Source of the DNA: Cephalotus follicularis
Lineage: Eukaryota > Streptophyta > Magnoliopsida > Oxalidales > Cephalotaceae
DNA length: 64,000 nucleotides
Assembly (NCBI GenBank): GCA_001972305.1
Contig: BDDD01000084.1
Coordinates: forward strand, 1-64,000
Direction: 5' to 3'
The translations under genes and the position numbers were made by a program. The number at the start of each line of letters is the position of its first letter. Positions within the stretch are counted from its first letter, which is position 1. The notes below the pieces were generated by a model. It did no database searches. It was given only the letters and a program-made list of their open reading frames with translations, and was not told the origin of the DNA. Below, piece by piece: positions 20,555 to 32,578 of this stretch.

Positions 20555-21787
20555 GGGTAAAATACAAAAAACCCCCCGAAGTTTAAACTCATTAACACTT
20601 AACTCCCTAGATTTTCAAAAATATTAAATACCCCCTTAAAAACTAACTCTGTCAATATTTTTTGTTAATTTTTTACTTTGCCCCAGATACCATCTCTTAA
20701 TCAGAACTAAGGCGAAAGTGGAGGGGAAAGATAAAATCTATCGGGTCGACCTGCAATCTCCTTCCCCTACACACCTTATATTTTAGTTTTTGTTGTATAC
20801 CTAACTCTGAACTCTCAAAAAATCTATCAGTTAGCTTCTCAAAGCAAAAAATCTAACTTCTTGACTTGAATCACCAGCATTAAAACCTTTATCAGCAGCA
20901 TAATCTACAAAGCTATAAAGTGGCATCACACTTTCACCATACTTAGAAAATTTATCCAATTCATTCTTAGCAGTGGCCCTAAACTCCTCTACCACCCGCT
21001 TAGCCTTCTCAACCAACATAACTCTTGGTGATACAAGCAATTTTTTTAAGTGTTAGCAAGTTTGAGAGGAAGGAGATTGCAGAAGCCTATGGCGAAAGTG
21101 GAGGGGAAGGATAAAATATATGCTGACTGAAGTTTCTCTCTCTTAAATAAGGCTCTCTCCCTTGCTTCTCTGTCACTTTTCAGCGTCTGGTCAACGCCGG
21201 CAACATCATATCTCAAGGCAAGAGACCACCAGTGGCTACACAAGTACCAGATCTAGAAAGATTAATTGTTTATGTCGTCCAGTGGCGGTGAAGATAGACG
21301 TTGGGTGGCTCGCGTGACTTTCACCAATGGCGGTGCACGTTTCTTGGGGCCTCTACATGGGTCTAATGCAAAGAAAAGTTGCTGGTGCTTATGGCTCTGA
21401 GGTGCCCTATGTGATGACAATCATGGTTGCGGTGGTGAAATATAGGTGATGGCAGTGGCGGGTGAAAGGGGGTTTTGGAATAGTGGCTTGCTTGTTTTTT
21501 GTTTGAGAGGTTTTTGATCTAATGCAGATGCTAGGTTGATTTGGGGGCAGGTGGGGTTTTGTTTTGGAGGCAGTTGACTTGAAGTTGGGGTAGGGTGTGT
21601 TCTGTGTGTAATGAGAGGGTATTTTAGGAATTTTTTAAAATTTTTGACATGAATTAACGTTTCTATTAACAGAATGGGTTATGTTTTAAATAGAAGTAAA
21701 CTTTAAGGGGGTGTTTAATATTTTTAAAAATTCAGGTGGTTAAGTGTTAGCGAGTTTAAATCTCGAGGGGTTTTTTGTATTTTACCA
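20555..21787. mobile_element. Non-autonomous Mutator-like element, 9 base TSD
   Basis: The target duplication TTTTCTATT is at 20546-20554 and 21788-21796. The terminal inverted repeats are about 100 bases, starting GGGTAAAATAC on the left and with the complementary TGTATTTTACCA end on the right. There is no transposase. The interior is unlike the flanks and carries a GC-richer stretch (21180-21430). A 69-codon minus-strand frame lies at 20831-21040. A 9 base duplication with long inverted repeats is the Mutator hallmark. The interior could be captured host sequence (Pack-MULE), but I cannot name a source gene. Confidence 0.88.
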
Positions 21788-21802
21788 TTTTCTATTTGTA
21801 GC

Positions 21803-21837
21803 AATATATATATATATTGCGTGTGTGTGTGTGTGTT
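21803..21837. repeat. TA/TG simple repeat
   Basis: Alternating TA, then GCG and about seven TG units, next to the end of the split 53 base tandem copy. Confidence 0.85.
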
Positions 21838-21844
21838 AGATAGA

Positions 21845-22141
21845 GGTATGTTTACGAATTATATTTTACAAATCTGATTGTTTATTTGATTATCTATATA
21901 TATAGATCATACATATCAATTTTGAAGAGAATTACAACTCTCTAACTATTTCATTATCATATAACAATTTTAACGGTTAAATCAGTTTTTTCTCCTATCT
22001 AATTATAACGATCCAAATTTTTATATGAAAACGAAATATTTAGAAGCATTCAATCGATTTGAAAATTTGTAAATATGATTTGTGTATATGGATTATCAAA
22101 TCCAATGGTCGGATTTGTAAAATATAACTCGTAAGCATGTC
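21845..22141. mobile_element. AT-rich fold-back MITE
   Basis: The ends are inverted copies of each other over about 54 bases, both containing TTATATTTTACAAATC in opposite orientation, around an AT-rich centre without ORFs. Related sequence is at 22251-22533 and 24556-24865. Confidence 0.7.
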
Positions 22142-22204
22142 GTTTTTAGGCAATCTAGTAACTAAGCCCGATCCAGCTAAGGTGATATAGCATATTCACT
22201 TTTT

Positions 22205-22250
22205 CACACACACACACACACACGCACGCACGCACGCACGTGCACACACA
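22205..22250. repeat. CA/CGCA microsatellite
   Basis: About eight CA units, then four GCAC units and more CA. Confidence 0.9.
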
Positions 22251-22533
22251 CACCATATTCTATTAATATGAATCATTCGAGCAAATTTTCATGTTAATCG
22301 GATATTTGTAAATATTATATTGAATAACATAATATTTTATTATTTATTAGTAAATTATAAAATGGTTAAATTTTTCATCTGGAAATAAAATAATTAGAGA
22401 TATTTAATTGACTTGAAAATTTGTATGCATGATTTAGACAAATAGATCATCAAATCTATTGGTTGAATTTGAGAAATATTATTCACAAGTACATTAATTA
22501 TGATGACATTGCACTAGATATTCCTATATATAT
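22251..22533. mobile_element. AT-rich MITE copy, left of a solo LTR
   Basis: Closely matches 24590-24855 in the same orientation (ACAAGTACA, then GTGACACTGCAC-like ends). The SIRE-type solo LTR is inserted at its right edge. There is no coding capacity. Confidence 0.65.
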
Positions 22534-24550
22534 TGTTGACATTTATGTCTCAATCCCAGTTTTGATGATAACATATTTGTAACTAATGATTTTAGTTTAT
22601 GTGCAAGTTGAGATAGATGGATGAATTGTTAAGCAGAACAAATGACAAAGTATACTGTGTTCTGAGCATAAAGAGGCGACGCTTTATATAAAACCGGCTG
22701 CGCTGCCAACACTCATGTCAAACCACTAGCGCTTTGTACAAATTCAGGCGACGACACTTTAATTAAACAGTTGACGCTTAAAGAAAACGTTGCGAACTTC
22801 CGACTAGTGTTTTGGTAATAGACTGGCAATTCAAATGAAAAGGTAAACAATTGAACAATGCTCAGCCGACCACAATGCTCGACAGATCTTATGCAAGACA
22901 AGGCAGTTAAATCAATGCTCAGCATACCACAAGATGCCAAAGACAGTCTTCGCAATTCAGAAAAGAAAAATCCCGAGAAGAAATCCCGAGAAGGGAATTT
23001 CAAAGAAAAGAAGGCAGCAGGTGGAGAAGGCATTGTTAGAGAAGGCAGACCATAATAAGTTTGCAAAGCAGACCAGAGATTAAGGTTGAAATAGAGAGAA
23101 GAGAATGAAAAACGCTTCAGAAAAGACTTTGATAAGCTGCAGAGAAGTCCAGAAATTACTTGCAGAGCAGATCTTGCAATATATATATGCAAAGCAGACC
23201 AAGTAAGCCAAGATAGAGAAGAGAACACTTTGTGAACTATGGCAGACCTGAGGCAACTAAAGGTAGAGCTTGATTAGAGGAAGTACTCCAGAGCAGACTA
23301 CATCCAAGCTCTAGAGGAGACTTTAGTGTTGCAAAGCAAACCATATCAAAGCTTAAAGAAGCAGACCAGTTGTTTAAAAGAGGAAAATCATATCAAACTT
23401 GTAATGCTTCATCAGTTAAATAATAAAGAAGAGATTGTAAAGCAGCAGAGAATATTGGATTGGTAAAGCGTCGACGGTCATAGTGCAACTGTTAGCGTTA
23501 GGTAAACCGATGGGAGAAATGCAAAGCGTCAATAGTTGAGCGTACAAAGTTAAGACAAAATTATGCAAAGCGTCGACGGTCACAGGGAAACCATCTGCGC
23601 TTAAGACCAAAATGCCAGCGCTTAAGGAGAGCATGTCAGCGGTCTAGTACAGAAATAAATAAAATAATTTGAGGTATTTAAAGCGGTGACGCTCTGAAGA
23701 AACCATCAGCGCTTTCAGCCAAACCGTCGACATCAAATTAAAAGCATCAGCGGTTAAGCAGACAAATTCAAATTTAAATCATAACGCCCATCTAACCGTC
23801 GACGCTTATCATGAATCCGTCGACGCTTTGTGCGTGGAAAAGCGAACTACTTTTTCAATGCCGTTTTTAATGCAACACTTCCTAATTCAACTACAACGGC
23901 TCTATGACTCTACAAATAGCTATATCCTTCAGAAGCTTATATAAAAGGAGACCTGGATCAAACAGTAAGAGAGAGAATCATAACAAGAACAACAAGAACA
24001 ACAAGTAATCAACAGAAAACGAACATCACAGTTCTTCATATCAGTCTTCTGTTAAAAAGCCTCTCTGTCATTTTGAGCATATCTTTAAGTTGCTATTTGT
24101 GAGCTTACTAAGTCTATATCCAACCTTAGAGATATTATACAAAAACACAAAACAACCATTGTAATCCTTTGATTGTAAAAGGGGAGTGAACCCGAAATTG
24201 TAAGTGATTGAGGTCAATCACAGAGAATTGTAAAGGTGCACCGAATAACTCTTGAATACATATTCGGAGATTGTATTCAGATCGAATACTAGTGGAATCT
24301 CAAGTGGTCTTGAAAAAGTGCACGTAGGCAAAAGATTGGCCGAACCACTATAAATCGTGTTTGCAATCCTCGTACTTTTACGCTTACTCTTTCTCTCTAT
24401 TTACTTAGTCAGTGCATATTTCATTTATTCTCTGCTAGACTGTTACTGTTATATTAAAATTGTTCATCTAGTCTAATATTGCTGGCATAATCCGAAAAGA
24501 TTAAAAAGTTCATACAAACTACAATTCACCACCCCCCTTGTAGTTTTTCA
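22534..24550 (+). mobile_element. Solo LTR of a SIRE/Maximus-type copia element, TSD TATAT
   Basis: Runs from TGTTGACATTTATG to TTGTAGTTTTTCA, flanked by TATAT at 22529-22533 and 24551-24555. A TATA box TATATAAAA is at 23939-23947. The 3' half (24170-24540) matches in reverse complement the LTR fragment at 48779-49200, next to SIRE-type pol. The pyrimidine-rich CACCACCCCCCTTGTAG end is typical of this lineage. GCGTCGACG islands lie at 22675-22790 and 23460-23835. There is no coding region. Confidence 0.88.
23460..23835. repeat. GTCGAC/AGCGCTT motif island upstream of a TATA box
   Basis: Repeated AAGCGTCGACGGTC, CAGCGCTTAAG and CCGTCGACGCTT units end about 105 bases before the LTR TATA box at 23939. 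A smaller cluster lies at 22675-22790. Confidence 0.75.
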
Positions 24551-24555
24551 TATAT

Positions 24556-24865
24556 ATAATAATAATATTTTTTAAATCAACCGTTGAATTTGATATTCTA
24601 TTAATATAGATTACTCATACAAATTTTCAATTCAATCGGATATCTGTAGATATTATATTGAATAGGATAATATTATATTATTTACGAGTAAATTATAAAA
24701 CGATTAAACTTTTCATTTAGAAATGAAATAGTTAGATATATTCAATTGACTTAAAAATTTTGCATACATGATCTGCACAAATAGATTATCAAATCCATCC
24801 GTTGAATTTAAAAAATACTATTCACAAGTACAGTAATTAGGGTGACACTGCACCTAAGTTGGTGC
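24556..24865. mobile_element. AT-rich MITE copy with inverted ends
   Basis: Related to 22251-22533. The left end contains ATCAACCGTTGAATTTGATA and the right end its approximate complement near 24785-24815. The large LTR at 24866 is inserted near its right edge, since TGCAGTGTCACCC after that LTR complements the GGGTGACACTGCA before it. Confidence 0.6.
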
Positions 24866-27800
24866 TGTGACACCCCATGTCACATTTAAGAGATGTGGCG
24901 TGCCAAAGACGCAAGAGTATTAATAATATTATTATTGTTAAAAAAACAGCCGGGCGCGTCTAGAAAGCGCTAGACGCGCCAGGCATAAATTAAAAACATA
25001 AAAACAAGAGTAACGGGCGCATAACGCCTGTATGAAGACAGAACAGAGAGACAGAGAGGAGACGGGAGCGAGAGAGATGTAGAGAGCGGAAGAGATGCTG
25101 GACCAGTGACCGGGATGTGGCGGCGAGCATCCCTGCGGCTTCTCCATCACCGGTAACTCCTTTCTCCTCCTTCCTTCTTCTCTTTTCTTCTTTTTCTCCC
25201 CGTACGTTTCGGCCTCTGCCACCGTCGTCCGCCACCTTTAGTATCGCGGATGGAGACGGTTTTGGTCTAGAAGACTAGCTCTCCTCATCTTGATGGTAGT
25301 TGAGGCGTGATTCGGCTGGAATCGGCCGGATTTTAGCGGTTGAGTCAACTGAATGAGTTGACTCGCTTCCGCCTCTAACGCCTTGTTTTACGTCGAGTCC
25401 CGGCGAGTCTCGGCCACCAATGAGTAGTCTGGAGGCAGTGGAGGCCAGTGGTGGCGAGAGTGGGTCAATGGAGTCTCGACGTGAGGTCCGGCGCGGCGAT
25501 AGCCGCCGATTCTCAGTGAGTTACGGGTGGAGACGCGTTGAACGAGCCTCGTGGACCCTTTTTTGTGAAGTGGACAAAAATTGTTGGATGACCGGCGAGT
25601 TGACTCAGTGAGTCAAACTCACTGCCGGCGGTGGCTGCTCGTTCCCGGGCGAGTCACAGTGAGTTTTGATCAGTAATGTGTTGATCAGCGGTTATGGGGG
25701 GTTGTTTTGGGTGTTGCCGAAACTTCGGTGGGTTGGCTAGAAACTGACCGGAGTTTCGATAACGGCAAATTATGTTTTGTATGTGTAGGTTGTAACGATA
25801 TGTGTTGTTTATGCAGTGCGAAGGATGTTAAAGTTTCTAAACGACGACGGGAACCGATCGTCGATTCAAAGCTTAACGGGGTTAGTCCTTGGTAGTAATC
25901 GGTATTGATATTGTGAGTAAAATATCTCCTTCCTTACTTTATCTTATTTGTTCTTGATATTCCTTGATGATGGATATTAATTATATTCGTATGTTGACGA
26001 TAGCCTGTTGTTGATTTCTATGATTTGTGATATGTTGATTCCATAATTGTTCTTGGAATCCATTATTGATATTTTGATTGAATGTTCACATTGATATGAC
26101 TTGTTAATAGTTGATTTGAAATCGATTCCTTAATCGTTTTCTTTGAGCCCTCTATTGGTATTCCAATTGAACATTCATATTGATATGACACGTTGATTGA
26201 TTGTATACCCACCTTGTCTCCTTACTAGTATATCCGCATTGGCTCCTGAGGACATATATGTTTTTGTTGTTGTTGTATATCTATCTGGCTCCTACATAGA
26301 TGTATTTTGTTTTGTTGCTATTGCTATTATATTCTTTCCATCTCCGTATTGTTATAGTTGAACCTTATTATGGGTATCGTTGGAAAATCTTTATCCAGTT
26401 CGAGAGATTGTTGTTGTGAGAGCTATGTGTTTTTGAGTGGGATATTCTCTTCCCTTACTCTCATTGTACTTGTTCTTGATGATATTGGTACCCTTTTTGG
26501 ATTATATTATGAGATGGCTATTGAGAGCCGGATTTGTTGATTTGTATTGATTTCCACATTCGATATGTTAATTCATTGTGATGTTCACTTCTTCATTGTT
26601 TGAGAGTCATATTATCCATATGTGCCCTATTGTCTTGTAATTATGCTATTATCGGGGATTTGTATCCCGGTTGTCTTCTGTTGTTATATTTATCATTGTG
26701 ATATGATTCCGAGCGGTATATGCTCGATGTTCTGGGTGACTTGGTCACCTTCTCACATTTGTGATATCGTGACTTGTTATATCGTTATACTATGATATAC
26801 TCTGATGCTGGGTACCGGGTTCTCTAATATGTATTACCGGTCCAAGGAGAGGTATATGTTCGACGCTCAACTCTACTTAGCAGGCCCGTTGGTCTATGAT
26901 GGGGTGTTATGTGGAAACTACCCCCGAGTTCCATACCTGGATCTGCGGCATACTATTGTCTATGATGGTATTCTGAGTGTGAGTGCAACAGAAATGCTCC
27001 ATTACCCTCCTATTGGACTGTGTTTGGTTGTTGATATATATATTGCACGCGGGTCCCTCGGATGAGGTTGAGTTGTGCGTGTGGGTTTCTCGGTGAGGGC
27101 TAGGGTCCGTGCGATATATGCCGGCCCCTCGTGTGAGGTATGGATGTTATGCTTACCATAGGCACTCTGCACCGATGTATGATGGATGATGATCACATCC
27201 TGTAGCCTTACCTAGTATTATTGCTGCAGCGGTTATGTTATGATGCTATGTGATTTGGCGGGGATATGATATGATGCCATGTGATTTGGTGGGGATTTGA
27301 GGCAGTGATATGATTGGTACCAGCATTCTCTTATATTTTGTTGTTTATGATTCTTTGGGCACATATTACATTCTTGATGTTTGATATTTGATTTATGATC
27401 GTATCTTTGAGTTTGATATTCAAATACTTGGATTTATTGTGACTCTCATGTGTTTGATTTCTGTCTTGACTTTGATATTCGTTCAGTGGACCTTGTTGTT
27501 GAGTTCGAGTGTTTCTTTTATGGAGCCCATTTGCTGAGGATCGAGTTTCCTTTCATAGATTTGATTTCATTTGTGAATTCCGTTAAGGGATCTTGATATC
27601 GTTTGTGAATCTTAATGTCCTTTGTAGATCTTGATATCGCCTGTGGATCTTAATATCGTTTATGAATCTTGAGGTTCACTTTCCTAGATTTTGTATACCT
27701 TTGTGAATCCTGCTTACTCTGTGGTTCTCGTTTACTTTTGTGGATCTAGTTCTCATTCCTGACTTACATTTATATTGTGGAGCTATTTATTGAGTATCGA

Positions 27801-28704
27801 GATTCCTTTCTTGGATTTTTGTTTACACTTGTGTATCTTGTTTATATTCGTGGATTTCGTTTGTATTTATGAATCTCGATATCCCTTTGTGATCTCGATA
27901 TCCCTTTGTGGTCTCGATATCCTTCGTGGATCATGATTTGTTATGGATCTTGATATCTTCTGTTGATTTTGACTATCCTTTTGGATCTTGATTTCATTTC
28001 TTGCTGTAGATTAACATTGCATTCTAATTTGAACTTATATCATTTCTCTTTTTATTCGATATATAGTTATGGGAAATGTATTTATTGTTTCTACTCACTT
28101 AATCATTTGGACTAACCCACTCCTTTTTCTTTCCCTTAAAGATAGAGAAAAGATGATTGCTAATTTGTTAATGTAGATATTTGACCACGGAGGAAGGGCA
28201 TACTATCAGGATTTAAACACATGCATATTATCACGACATCAACATTTAATTAAGCATTTACTTATGTTTTTATATATAAATGTTTGCTCTTATGGTTTTG
28301 CTTTCAAAGGGACGAGCCCTATGGATTTAATTTGCAAGCTTTGATAAAATGGTTGAGGCTGAGCCCAACCCATGCACGTTATTAGTTTAAATTGTGGTTT
28401 GCTGAGGGCTGAGCCCATTTAAAATCAATTGATTCCTCCTTCGGGAGTGTGGCTATATAAACTGCTTTTTCTTTACAGGGGGCATAGTCCGATAAACGGA
28501 TACTACATGCCCGATTTTCGTAAAAATTTAAGAGTTAGAAAAATTTTCAAGTTTTTAGAAAAGTCCAACTTTATGAAGCTTAACTTATGTTTTGATGAAA
28601 TTGTTTTAAAGAAATTTCAGGTTTCAAGATATCTCGTGGTGGTTTCCGGACGGAGGCTTACCACGTGATTGTCACATCCGTCTCGGTAGGAAACAGGTGT
28701 GATA
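24866..28704 (+). mobile_element. Large solo LTR (~3.8 kb), imperfect 5 base TSD
   Basis: Starts TGTGACACCCC and ends GGTGTGATA, flanked by GGTGC (24861-24865) and GATGC (28705-28709), 4 of 5 matching. The 3' third (27500-28704) matches 1-1291 and, inverted, the LARD LTRs; the 5' part differs. A hairpin of complementary GGCGCGTCTAG arms lies at 24954-24984. A GC-rich block spans 25200-25700. No gag or pol is seen on either strand; the short ORFs here have no recognisable domain. Confidence 0.7.
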
Positions 28705-28746
28705 GATGCAGTGTCACCCCATAATAGATACTCTCTCTATATATAT

Positions 28747-29066
28747 ATATGTAGATCTATTGTCATCTGATATTCACCACAAGTGAGGTGGCATAAAAAA
28801 GGTATCACAAGTGAGTTGTCAAAATATTATTGGTGATTTTTTAAACACCATTAATAAATGTTTTTACTTTTAATAAAATAATCACCAATGATATTTTGAC
28901 AGCTCACTTTTGATCATGTGTGATGCCAAGTCATTTGTGTTTCACATCATTATTATCTTATATGAAGTGTATTAATTTTAAGATACTAATTAATGCACTC
29001 CATTAAGTAGTATAAGATAGGGTGACGAACTAAAAAGTTTACTATCGAGTGACAATGAATCTTCTC
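28747..29066. mobile_element. Fold-back MITE flanked by TA repeats
   Basis: Nearly the whole element is an inverted repeat. GAGTTGTCAAAATATTATTG near 28812 pairs with its complement near 28885-28905, and the outer arms containing ATTGTCA pair near 28760 and 29045. Both edges lie in TATATA tracts. No ORF. Confidence 0.7.
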
Positions 29067-29119
29067 TCATATATATATATATATGGAGCAACTACTATCC
29101 TTGTCATAATATTCAAATG

Positions 29120-29456
29120 ATATACTTTTTACTTTAATTATCGAATATACAGATCATATATCATCAATACAACCGTTAAATTAAATGCTTTATATGTATA
29201 AATATTGTATGCTAAATTTCAAAATAATTGAAAATCTCTAAATATTTAATCTTTTTTTTTAAAAAAAATTCAACCATTTATAATTTTTTTTTTCATTTAG
29301 TACAAAAGAATAACTTATTTGATGAATGATATAGAGATATCTAAATGACTTAAAAATTGACATGCATACTTTATATAAGTATAACATCTAATTTGACTAT
29401 TGGATTGATAAAATATTATCCGTAGGTCCGATAATTAAAGTAAAAAGTATATAACT
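29120..29456. mobile_element. Fold-back MITE with 23 base terminal inverted repeats
   Basis: TATACTTTTTACTTTAATTA starts the left arm near 29123 and its exact complement lies near 29431-29455. The centre is AT-rich, with motifs shared with the MITEs at 21845 and 24556. No ORF. Confidence 0.75.
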
Positions 29457-29469
29457 TGTATACTATGAT

Positions 29470-29985
29470 TGATATGGGGAAATTTCTACCCAAAACCAAA
29501 CCGCCACATGTCCCCTGGAAAAATGAGACAAGTGTCCTCTGGAGCTACGGACGACACGTGGTCAGGTCATTTGCAATATGAAAAAATAACGCACAATGTA
29601 ATGCTCCGGCGCAAAATAGGGAAATGGCGAGATACTTAGTCGTTTCGTAAGGGTACAATAATAATCTCCGTAATGCAAGCTAATTGTGGGGAAGTAGTTA
29701 CGACCAGGTGATCCTATAAATACCACAAAGCAACACTTTACACAGGTCGGTCAATTTTAGACTTAAAAAACCTTATTATTTTCTTCTCTGCCACTATCTA
29801 ACTTAAGCATCGGAGAGTCCCCGGAAGTCAAACCTCCTGGACCTATGATTATTTTGCTTTTTGTGTGCAGTGGTGATCATAAAACACCTTACCACCACCA
29901 TTCTCGAAGCGTTCGGTGCATTTTCCTCTACAAATCAAACCTCTACACGTAGGCGACTGTTGTGGTATTGATTTCGATATCAACA
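29470..29985 (+). repeat. 5' LTR of a Tat/Athila-like gypsy element
   Basis: 516 bases from TGATATGGGG to CGATATCAACA, matched by 41186-41698. The TSD is ATGAT at 29465-29469 and 41699-41703. A TATA-like CTATAAATACC is near 29715, and the typical end is followed by the primer site. Confidence 0.92.
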
Positions 29986-30006
29986 GTTGGCGCCGTCTGT
30001 GGGAAA
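29986..30006 (+). promoter_or_regulatory. Primer-binding site
   Basis: TTGGCGCCGTCTGTGGGAA begins one base after the LTR. This sequence is common in plant Tat/Athila-type gypsy elements. Confidence 0.8.
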
Positions 30007-30029
30007 CACAACGAAAAGTTATTAGAATC

Positions 30030-30730
30030 ATGTCTCCGAGAAGGAACACTAGCTCTACAGCCACCGGCAACCAAGCCTCCGCTGACAATCAAGCACTTGC
30101 TGCCGCTCAGGCTCTCGAGTAAGCTCCCATCACTGGCGAGCAATTCAATCAATTGCTCCAAGAGATGGGGCGTCTTACTACCCTGCTGGGGAATAACTTG
30201 GCCAGCCAAAATCAAGCTGGTCCAAGCCAACCAGCCATTCAAGATCAGGCAGGGCCGAGCAGACTAGTCAAGGAAATACAACAGCCCCAAGGGGTCAGGC
30301 GAAACCCGCCGAGGAGGGCCATGCATCCCCCAAGATGGTCAGAGATTAATACATCTCTGAGGACGGAATCTTCAAGTGCAAGGGATTATAGTTATAATCC
30401 CCAACAAGACCTTCCAGAGCAGGATCCGATGGAAGAGGATTGTGCAGTGGAGGATGAGGAGGCCCGAGCACGTCCCTACGCTTCTCGTAGGACGAGAACT
30501 TTGCAAAGGAGCAGGTCAGACCACTCAGTTCGACTTGTAACACGTACATCTCAAGTTTCCAGTAGGATCACGAACATTGATGATGTGGAGCATACCACGA
30601 GCAGAAGGTTTACTGAGATGGAGAAGAGGCTTAGGGGAGCCAAGAAGTCAAAGGGTAACCTATCAGAGGTGAGAAACAGTAACTCTACGCCCTTCACACC
30701 AGAGATAATGAGGGAGCGTATCCCAAGAGG
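30030..30730 (+). pseudogene. Gypsy (Tat/Athila-like) Gag, N-terminal part
   Basis: Frame from ATG 30030 with one TAA at 30120, then open to 30730. It is glutamine- and proline-rich, then has an acidic stretch and an arginine-rich stretch, and ends at the PFTPEIMRERIPR motif that precedes the capsid core in this lineage. The capsid core and all of pol are missing. At 30731 a copia LTR begins, and on its far side (41091) only 95 bases of 3' internal sequence remain. Either the element was always gag-poor or a large deletion removed pol. Confidence 0.8.
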
Positions 30731-31544
30731 TGTTGGGAACGCTCGGCCCGAGCGCAACGGAAGACTTTACAATTCGAACTTAGGGGTTTAGGGCTGATTA
30801 ACTTTAAAATTCTCTCAATTGGTTAATCGCCAAGCAATGGGATGCCCTAAGCTAAGTCCAAAAGGTCCCAATAAATGCCAATGAACATCTAATTAACATC
30901 CAATTAAACTGAAACCATAAACCCAAGCAATGGGCACAACTGGTTGATAAAGCTAGGGTTTCCATAAACCCTAGGATTGGACATTAACAATGGCTGACAA
31001 GGAATAACACACAAAACCCTAGCCATAGCCCAATCAACCCTCATCCATATCACCCCTAACCATAAGAGATGATAAACAAAGCAACACTAGAGAACGATGG
31101 AGGTTTTGGCAAGGGTTCACACACCACATCAAGACCCACTACCATGGCGCCACAAGAGAGGGAAGAAACGGATTCTTACCGGAGGTGAAGACTCCTTCCT
31201 TCAAGATAGGTCCCTCTACACTTTGTCCTAAAAAACCCAAGCACCTCCAAGTGAATCCTCAAGCCACGTATGAGGAGGATGAAGGCCAAGTGTTTAGACC
31301 CAGTCTAAATCACTCTAGGTAAAGATAAGAAGCAGTGTTCAAGTTATCTCCACTTATTATGATGTTTGAGTGGTGAAAGGAGGCTTGGAAATGGCTGCTT
31401 TAACGCACCAGGAGACACGGCGTCGAGGCGTACCAAAGCAAGTAAAAGATATTGCACGGGAGCGAAGAGAGAGAAAGAAAGAGTCCAAGTGTGTTCAGAA
31501 AGTTTCTCTCAAACTATTTATAGTGCTGACTTTCTCTCTCCTCT

Positions 31545-31890
31545 TGGCGTCAACGTGTACGCAAGGCGTTGACGTGTACGCGTCTCACATTACGAAATGG
31601 CGTCAACGCTAGAGATAATATGAGACAGGTACATAGTACCATTTGTCTTCGCGTCAATGCAAAAACCCATGGCCTCAATGCGTAAAGCCCCTGGATTTTC
31701 CAGTGTTAACGCAATGCTCTCCATAGCGTTAACGCCCAGCGGACTTTCTAGTTTAGATGTCAACGTGATGCCCCCTTGGTGTTGATGTGTAAAGCTACTG
31801 GTTTTTCCAGTGTTAACACAATCCCTTCGCGTCAACGCCCAGTAACTCAACTAGACATTGGCGTCAACGTACAACCAAGGCATCGACGCC
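31545..31890. repeat. GCGTCAACG/CGTTGACGC island in the copia 3' LTR
   Basis: Repeated GGCGTCAACGTGTACGC, GCGTTAACGC and GCATCGACGCC units, many overlapping TTGAC. On the minus strand they lie just upstream of the CTATAAATAG box at 31514-31523. Confidence 0.75.
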
Positions 31891-32578
31891 CAAGACAAAG
31901 AAAGAAGACACTCTCTTTTATTTCCAAATAAGCCTTCACATAGAATATTTCATCGTGGCATTGCACTGACCTATATCCATGCAAATGAAATACTCACTAG
32001 CCAAACAACATCTTCCCTGATGCTGTCCTTTCACTAAATGATATGTTTCCCGCAACATATCAACCTGTTCAAAGTCAGTCAGGACCCGAAAGCATGTCGT
32101 TCTCCGGTATGATGATAAATTCCCAGTGCACCCCGTCATCTGGTACGAGCACTCTAATAGTACACCGACTATCAGAGCACCCCCGGTGTGAGTGCCAGTC
32201 ACCCCCCGGATCCGTGTATTACCACGTCTATCAATCATGGTCCGAATAGCCATTCGCTTTATCCAGTCATCGGCATATGTGTCATATTTCCCTCGTCATA
32301 CATGGCTCTGATCACAGCCTAGGGTTTGGATGAATGTCACCCCTAGTAGTGCTGTGATAGCTATGAATCTATGATCGTACTGAGACTATCGACGGACCTC
32401 CCATGGGAACCTCTCGTTCCCAGTTCACCTATGCCTGATCAGGACTTTTAAGTCTGCAACGTACATATACAAAAAGAGCTGGTCACCCTCTGCCCGGGTG
32501 TGATGATCCCATCTTGCGCACTTGCCTATACATCTCAATGCAGCTCCCACAAGACCCATCGACAACCCTTTTGCCAGT

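Noticed and set aside
25420..25895. ORFs in the GC-rich part of the large solo LTR as host exons
   Set aside because: No recognisable domain or splice sites; the position corresponds to the GC-rich block of the related LARD LTRs.
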